A stretch of 64,000 nt of DNA from positions 1-64,000 of the forward strand of contig NZ_JAVLBQ010000012.1 in assembly GCF_031581265.1 (NCBI RefSeq), given 5' to 3'. The notes beneath the pieces were generated by a model. It saw nothing but the letters and a program-made list of their open reading frames with translations, searched no databases and was not told the origin of the DNA. The position numbers were made by a program, and so were the translations under genes. Within the stretch, counting starts at the first letter, position 1, and each line of letters opens with the position of its first letter. Origin of the DNA: Gracilimonas sp031581265 (GTDB lineage Bacteria > Bacteroidota > Rhodothermia > Balneolales > Balneolaceae). This document shows positions 59,310 to 64,000 of the stretch, piece after piece.

Positions 59310-61556
59310 ATGAGGTTAAAAATATTATGTAGTTGTCTATTAGTGATTCTACTAACGGCCACTAGTTATTCACAATCAACTATAGAAATTCAAAGGTTAT
59401 CTGAACCTATTATTTTTGATGGTAAAGTAGACGAATCTGCCTGGAATAAAATTAATCCATATATGATGGTTCAATATGAACCGGTTTTTTTGGGAGAGAT
59501 GAGCGAAAAAACAGAAGTGAGAACGGCTTATGATGATCAGTATCTTTATGTATCGGCCAAGTTATTTACCAGTGATCCTTCCACCATTACTGCCAATAGT
59601 TTGTATCGTGACAGGTACAGCGGAGATGATGTTTTTGCGGTAGTACTGGATCCTTTTAATGATGATCAAAACGGATTGCGGTTTTTTACCAATCCTGCCG
59701 GAACAAGGTTTGATCAGTCCATTGCAAACGATGCGAATAGAACCGGTGGAAGCAGACCAATAAATGATAGCTGGGATACCCACTGGGATGTTGAGACTAC
59801 ACAGAATAATGAGGGGTGGTATGTTGAAATGAGGATCCCGTTTTCCAGTATTGGCTTTCAAAGTAATGAGGGCGTAGCTGAAATGGGATTGATTGTATAT
59901 CGTTGGCTTTCAAAACACAATGAAAGGCACATATTCCCCGAGATACCTCCCAACTGGGATGAAGCAAATATAAAACCCTCAAAAGCCCAGGATATTACAC
60001 TTAATAATGTGGATGCCCCTAAGCCTGTATATTTTACTCCATATGTTTTAGGTGGTTTCCTCCAGCAAAATACAAATACGTTAAATGAGTCTGGTACAGC
60101 ATATGTCTATGATGAGGATATAAAAAGAGAGCTTGGGTTCGACATAAAATATAATGTCACAAATAATCTGACGCTAGATTTGACGGCTAATACAGATTTT
60201 GCACAGGTGGAAAATGATGAACAGCGATTAAATTTAACTCGTTTTTCAATTTTCTTTCCCGAAAAGAGACAGTTTTTTCAGCAGCGTTCAGGCCTTTTTG
60301 ACTTTAATTTTGGAGATACCCGACTTTTTTATAGCCGTAAAATTGGGCTGGACAACCGGGGAAGACCCGTTAGAATTTATGGTGGAGCAAGGTTGACGGG
60401 AAGAGTAGGTGACTTGGATGTAGGCTTTTTAAATCTTCAAACGGAATCAAGTCCAAACCTGCCTTCTGAAAATTTTGGGGTTTTAAGGCTTAAGCAAGGC
60501 GTTCTAAATCCGAGTTCATACGCAGGCGGGATTGTAACCAGTCGTATAGGTGCCGACGGAAAGTCTAATGTAGTTTTGGGCTTGGATACAGATTTAAATT
60601 TATTCGCCGATGATTATTTGACCTTGCGTATTAGCCAATCTCATGACAGTGGTGTACCTGAAAGTAGTAGAAATAATTTTAGTGACAACAGCATTTTCAG
60701 GCTTTCCTGGGAACGAAGAGCCAGTACAGGATTTTTATATCAATTTTATGTAAATAGGTCCGGCCAGTATTTTGATCCCGGTATAGGCTTCTACAGGACA
60801 AGGAATACTTCTGATTATTTTTATAACCTGGATTATGGATGGAGACCCGGTGCAAATTCAATCTTTAGTAAGCATTCTGTTAGTATCGAGAGCGAAAATA
60901 TTTTAGAAAATGATTCTTACGATCTCAGAAGTCGATCAACCTCATTCAGATGGAGCAGCAGATTTAAGAATAGCAGTTTTATTTGGTCTTCTATTAATTA
61001 CAAACAAGAGCATTTATTACCTACTGAAGCCTTTAATTTAGCCGGTAAAATTTTTGTTCCTGTAGCAGACTATGAGTTTTTTGATGGATTTATAATGTAC
61101 AGTACGCCTCGTACCAACAAACTTATGAGTAGGTTTACCTTACAACTTGGTGAATTGTTTGACGGAACACGAACACAAATTAAAATTGATCCAAGGTTTG
61201 TAGCTAATCTTCATCTTGAACTTTCCGGAAGCTACCAATTAACCATGTTGCGTTTTCCAGACATTGATGGAAGAGAGCAAACAGATTATAATGCACATGT
61301 TGGAAGTCTAAAGGGACAATTTGCGTTCAATAAAAAGATTTCTTCCAGTGTTTTTGTACAGTACAGTAATGTAGCTGAATTAGTTGGCGCCAATTACAGA
61401 TTTCGTTACAATTTCAGGGAAGGACAAGATCTATGGATTGTCTTTGATCAAACCATAAATACGGTACTTGAAGGTTCATCATTTAATAATGTAGAGTTAC
61501 CAAGAAATCAGAGCCGCTCAATTCTGATTAAATACACCCATACTTTTAAAATGTAG
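59310..61556 (+). CDS. DUF5916 (CBM9-like plus barrel) secreted protein
   Basis: A 748-residue secreted protein with a signal peptide (1-22, ending in SYS). Residues about 25-210 form a CBM9-type sugar-binding domain (IIFDGKVDESAWNKI, EKTEVRTAYDDQYLYVSA, YSGDDVFAVVLDPFND, GWYVEMRIPFSSIGFQ). Residues about 230-748 are a DUF5916 region with many beta strands typical of an outer-membrane barrel (FGFDIKYNVTNNLTLDLTANTDFAQVE, FFPEKRQFFQQRSGLFDF), ending in FKM. DUF5916 proteins are common in Bacteroidota and thought to be outer-membrane carbohydrate or peptide receptors. It lies 81 bp before the M14 gene. Confidence 0.88.
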   Translation: MRLKILCSCLLVILLTATSYSQSTIEIQRLSEPIIFDGKVDESAWNKINPYMMVQYEPVFLGEMSEKTEVRTAYDDQYLYVSAKLFTSDPSTITANSLYRDRYSGDDVFAVVLDPFNDDQNGLRFFTNPAGTRFDQSIANDANRTGGSRPINDSWDTHWDVETTQNNEGWYVEMRIPFSSIGFQSNEGVAEMGLIVYRWLSKHNERHIFPEIPPNWDEANIKPSKAQDITLNNVDAPKPVYFTPYVLGGFLQQNTNTLNESGTAYVYDEDIKRELGFDIKYNVTNNLTLDLTANTDFAQVENDEQRLNLTRFSIFFPEKRQFFQQRSGLFDFNFGDTRLFYSRKIGLDNRGRPVRIYGGARLTGRVGDLDVGFLNLQTESSPNLPSENFGVLRLKQGVLNPSSYAGGIVTSRIGADGKSNVVLGLDTDLNLFADDYLTLRISQSHDSGVPESSRNNFSDNSIFRLSWERRASTGFLYQFYVNRSGQYFDPGIGFYRTRNTSDYFYNLDYGWRPGANSIFSKHSVSIESENILENDSYDLRSRSTSFRWSSRFKNSSFIWSSINYKQEHLLPTEAFNLAGKIFVPVADYEFFDGFIMYSTPRTNKLMSRFTLQLGELFDGTRTQIKIDPRFVANLHLELSGSYQLTMLRFPDIDGREQTDYNAHVGSLKGQFAFNKKISSSVFVQYSNVAELVGANYRFRYNFREGQDLWIVFDQTINTVLEGSSFNNVELPRNQSRSILIKYTHTFKM

Positions 61557-61637
61557 AGTGGCATTTATTCTTAGCAAAATACCTTTATTTTAAAGTGTTA
61601 ATTAAAGCCAAATAGCGTTAACCAAATCATTTTACAC

Positions 61638-64000
61638 ATGAAACAAACAGTTACTATTCTCGCGTTTTTGCTGACATCTACTTTTGCTTTTGCGCAGCAA
61701 GATGCTTTCGAACGTTTTCAATTTCACCCGGATATCAGCTATGACACCGATATCACATCTCCAGCTGAATATTTAGGGTACGAGATTGGCGAAGAATTTA
61801 CTTTTCACCATCAAGTGATGGGATATTTTGAAAACCTGGACGAAGAGTCTGATAAGATTACCTTCCACAAGTATGGCACAACCTATGAGGGGCGTGTTCT
61901 GAATTATGCGGTGATATCCTCCGAAGAAAATATGGATAATATAGAATCCATTCGAAGTGGAAACGTAGAGCTCGCCAATAATCCGGAAGATTCGTCTATA
62001 GAGGACCGGCCTATTGTAGTTTGGTTGAGTTATAACGTGCATGGCAATGAACCTTCAAGCAGTGAAGCGGCTATGCAAGCGGCTTATCGTTTAGTAGCGG
62101 GCAATGACAGTGAGACCGAAAACTGGCTGGAAAATGCAGTTGTTATTATCGATCCGATGATAAACCCCGATGGTCGCGATCGATATGTGTATTGGTATAA
62201 ATCTGCGCGGGCAAATATCTTGAACAAAAATACTGATGATCTGGAACATGATGAAATATGGCCGGGTGGACGTACCAATCACTATTGGTTTGATCTGAAC
62301 CGTGACTGGGTATGGTTGGTACATCCTGAGTCCCAGGGCCGTATTGCTGCTTATCAGCAGTGGATGCCGCAAGTACACATGGATTTTCATGAACAGGGTT
62401 ATAACAACAACTATTTTGCCATGCCGGGAACAACTCCAAGAAACCTTGAGCTTCCTGCAGAATATGATAAATGGGCAGATGAATTTGGTCGCGGACTCAT
62501 CGAAGAATTTGATAAAGCCAATGTAAACTATGCCACCAGAGAAGCCTTCGATTTCTTCTACCCGGGTTACGGTTCTTCCTATCCCAGTGTGATGGGTGGA
62601 ATTGGGATGCTGGCTGAACAAGGCGGCCACAGTAGCGGAGGTCGCGCAGTTGAAACTGACGATGGATATATATTGACTTTAAGACAACGTGTCTTTGATC
62701 ATTATACAAATAGTATAGCTGTAGTAAGTACCTCTGTAGAGAACAAAGAAGGACTACTGGGTTATTTCAAAAATTCAGTTTCTCCCTCCAGTCAAAAGGG
62801 AAATACTAAAGCGTACGTTCTCAAAAATAATTCAAATGATTACACCTATCAGGTAGTAAATCTGTTGCTAAAACATAATGTACAGATAGAAAGAGCAACG
62901 GAAGATTTCAACCAGCGAAACTCTTACAGCTATTGGGATGGAAGTTCATCAACCCAAAATTTTGAAGCTGGTGATTTTATTATCAAAACCGATCAGCCTA
63001 AGCACCTTTTTGTAAATACGCTGTTCCGAAACCAAATGGAGATTGAAGATTCAGTCATGTATGATATGGCGACTTGGTCCATTCCATTAGCCTATAACCT
63101 GGATGCGGCCTGGACAACAAGCAATGTAGGAGCCTCAACTGAGATAGTAACCGAAGAGCTGAGTTATCCAATGGCTTTTGAAAATCAGGGTGCTCAGTAT
63201 GCCTATGTCATTGACTGGAAACAGCGACACGCACCAAAAGCCTTGGCAAAACTGTGGGATATGGGATATAACGTACGCAGTGCAGGCAGGACTTTCACTT
63301 ACGAAGGTACAACCTACACCGAAGGTAGTTTGATAGTCTTAATCGGACGAAATTATGAGAAGAGGTCTCAAATTCACTACGATATGAGTCAGCTTGCTGA
63401 AGAAGCCAATGTAGTTGTTGAAGGATTTGATACCGGAAGGATGGATGAAGGTATGGATCTTGCTTCATCTGATAGTGAACCGGTTCAAAAGCCTAATGTA
63501 GCCTTGATGGTTGATTCTCCCTTCAGCTCTTATACTGCCGGACAATTATGGTTCCTCTTTGATCAATGGACAGAGTTTGGCATAAACCGTATACGTGCTG
63601 GAAGTTTCGGTGCAGGCGATTTGAATGAGTATGATGTAATACTGCTGCCCGGCTCTTGGGGTGGACTTAGCGGTGTTTGGAGTGATTCTGATATAGATGC
63701 TCTGAAATCGTGGGTTCGCAATGGTGGGGTCCTGATTGGCACCGAAGGAAGTGGATCATGGTTAACTAAAGACAGATCAGGATTTACCGGTGTTGAACTC
63801 TACCAAGAGGAAGAAGAGGAAGACAGTACTGAAGTTGACGAAAAAGCTTATACCAAATATGCCGATCGTGAAGATGTATTTGGACTGGAGAGAATCCCCG
63901 GTTCTGCGTTTAAAGGGGTGATCGATAATACGAACCCATTGGCCTTTGGATTACCAGAAACGCTCTATTCTCTGAAATTTGGCGATGATGGTCTTGTACC
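61638..64000 (+). CDS. M14-family zinc carboxypeptidase, 3' end beyond window
   Basis: A reading frame from ATG 61638 to the window end (787 codons, no stop). The signal peptide ends in FAFAQ (about 20). The M14 active site is visible: H135 and E138 (NVHGNEPSS) and H251 in HMDFHEQG, with a later Glu in GMLAEQGG as a candidate catalytic base. After about residue 300 come domains not needed for catalysis, including a GATase1/DJ-1-like stretch (DVILLPGSWGGLSGVWSDSDI and NGGVLIGTEGSGS). It probably trims peptides outside the inner membrane. Confidence 0.88.
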   Translation, partial: MKQTVTILAFLLTSTFAFAQQDAFERFQFHPDISYDTDITSPAEYLGYEIGEEFTFHHQVMGYFENLDEESDKITFHKYGTTYEGRVLNYAVISSEENMDNIESIRSGNVELANNPEDSSIEDRPIVVWLSYNVHGNEPSSSEAAMQAAYRLVAGNDSETENWLENAVVIIDPMINPDGRDRYVYWYKSARANILNKNTDDLEHDEIWPGGRTNHYWFDLNRDWVWLVHPESQGRIAAYQQWMPQVHMDFHEQGYNNNYFAMPGTTPRNLELPAEYDKWADEFGRGLIEEFDKANVNYATREAFDFFYPGYGSSYPSVMGGIGMLAEQGGHSSGGRAVETDDGYILTLRQRVFDHYTNSIAVVSTSVENKEGLLGYFKNSVSPSSQKGNTKAYVLKNNSNDYTYQVVNLLLKHNVQIERATEDFNQRNSYSYWDGSSSTQNFEAGDFIIKTDQPKHLFVNTLFRNQMEIEDSVMYDMATWSIPLAYNLDAAWTTSNVGASTEIVTEELSYPMAFENQGAQYAYVIDWKQRHAPKALAKLWDMGYNVRSAGRTFTYEGTTYTEGSLIVLIGRNYEKRSQIHYDMSQLAEEANVVVEGFDTGRMDEGMDLASSDSEPVQKPNVALMVDSPFSSYTAGQLWFLFDQWTEFGINRIRAGSFGAGDLNEYDVILLPGSWGGLSGVWSDSDIDALKSWVRNGGVLIGTEGSGSWLTKDRSGFTGVELYQEEEEEDSTEVDEKAYTKYADREDVFGLERIPGSAFKGVIDNTNPLAFGLPETLYSLKFGDDGLV

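Noticed and set aside
62091..62630. 179-codon minus-strand open frame inside the M14 gene
   Set aside because: The plus-strand frame has clear M14 zinc motifs over the same bases. The antisense translation is low-complexity and has no family signature.

Overview
The window is a 64-kb chromosomal segment with moderate-to-low GC content from a Gram-negative bacterium. The best guess is the Balneolota/Rhodothermota/Bacteroidota side of the tree, probably a marine or halophilic heterotroph. Reasons: many Sec-secreted and lipobox proteins, a TolC-type outer-membrane channel, a DUF5916 barrel protein, sortilin-like and YceI proteins, a Thermus-type NADP isocitrate dehydrogenase, TTG starts, and several families of short palindromic intergenic repeats of the kind common in that group. 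This placement is inference from gene content; no rRNA or tRNA gene was recognised.

Layout. 0.2-7.5 kb: EamA exporter, DUF389 membrane protein, a hairpin-rich repeat block, an NTF2-like secreted protein, an FMN reductase/DoxX/K+-channel run, a CPBP protease and an SDR-DUF2867 fusion. 7.5-16.3 kb: pdxB divergent from a pyrimidine-nucleoside phosphorylase gene, then a PspA-centred envelope-stress run (PspA, a small PspA-like paralogue, a membrane coiled-coil protein), enoyl-CoA hydratase, a CNNM/CorC protein and an AAA+ ATPase. 16.3-18.8 kb: phosphofructokinase with a broken 3' end, an SDR and azurin. 18.9-25.9 kb: a TetR-TolC-adaptor-ATPase-ATPase-permease-permease efflux operon (YbhGFSR-like) with a palindromic operator, an inserted REP-like block and a frameshifted first ATPase.

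25.9-32.7 kb is the most interesting region. A minus-strand run encodes an LCIB-type carbonic anhydrase, a beta-propeller lipoprotein and a GAF histidine kinase. Next to it are NADP-isocitrate dehydrogenase and, divergently, a LysR regulator, an SbtA-type bicarbonate transporter and an SbtB-type PII protein. Together they look like an inorganic-carbon uptake and hydration module, with no carbon-fixation gene in view.

32.9-41.1 kb: a DEAD-box helicase, hisI, yidD-cysS-folE, Dabb, a stand-alone Smr protein and a membrane-anchored MutS-like ATPase, separated by two interleaved families of inverted-repeat elements. 41.3-48.1 kb: two YceI proteins flanking a porin-like protein, a HisN-like phosphatase, an M1-peptidase-like protein that has lost its zinc site, and an NTF2-like protein. 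48.2-64 kb: a sortilin/BNR protein, a glycosidase-like lipoprotein, an SPFH-SPFH-NfeD operon, an MsbA-like ABC exporter, a membrane-anchored 30-residue-repeat protein split by a -1 frameshift at a slippery heptamer, threonine dehydratase, a DUF5916 protein and the 5' part of an M14 carboxypeptidase.

Three genes (pfkA-like, ABC ATPase, repeat protein) are interrupted by small indels or frameshifts. Whether these are biological or assembly errors cannot be decided from the sequence alone.
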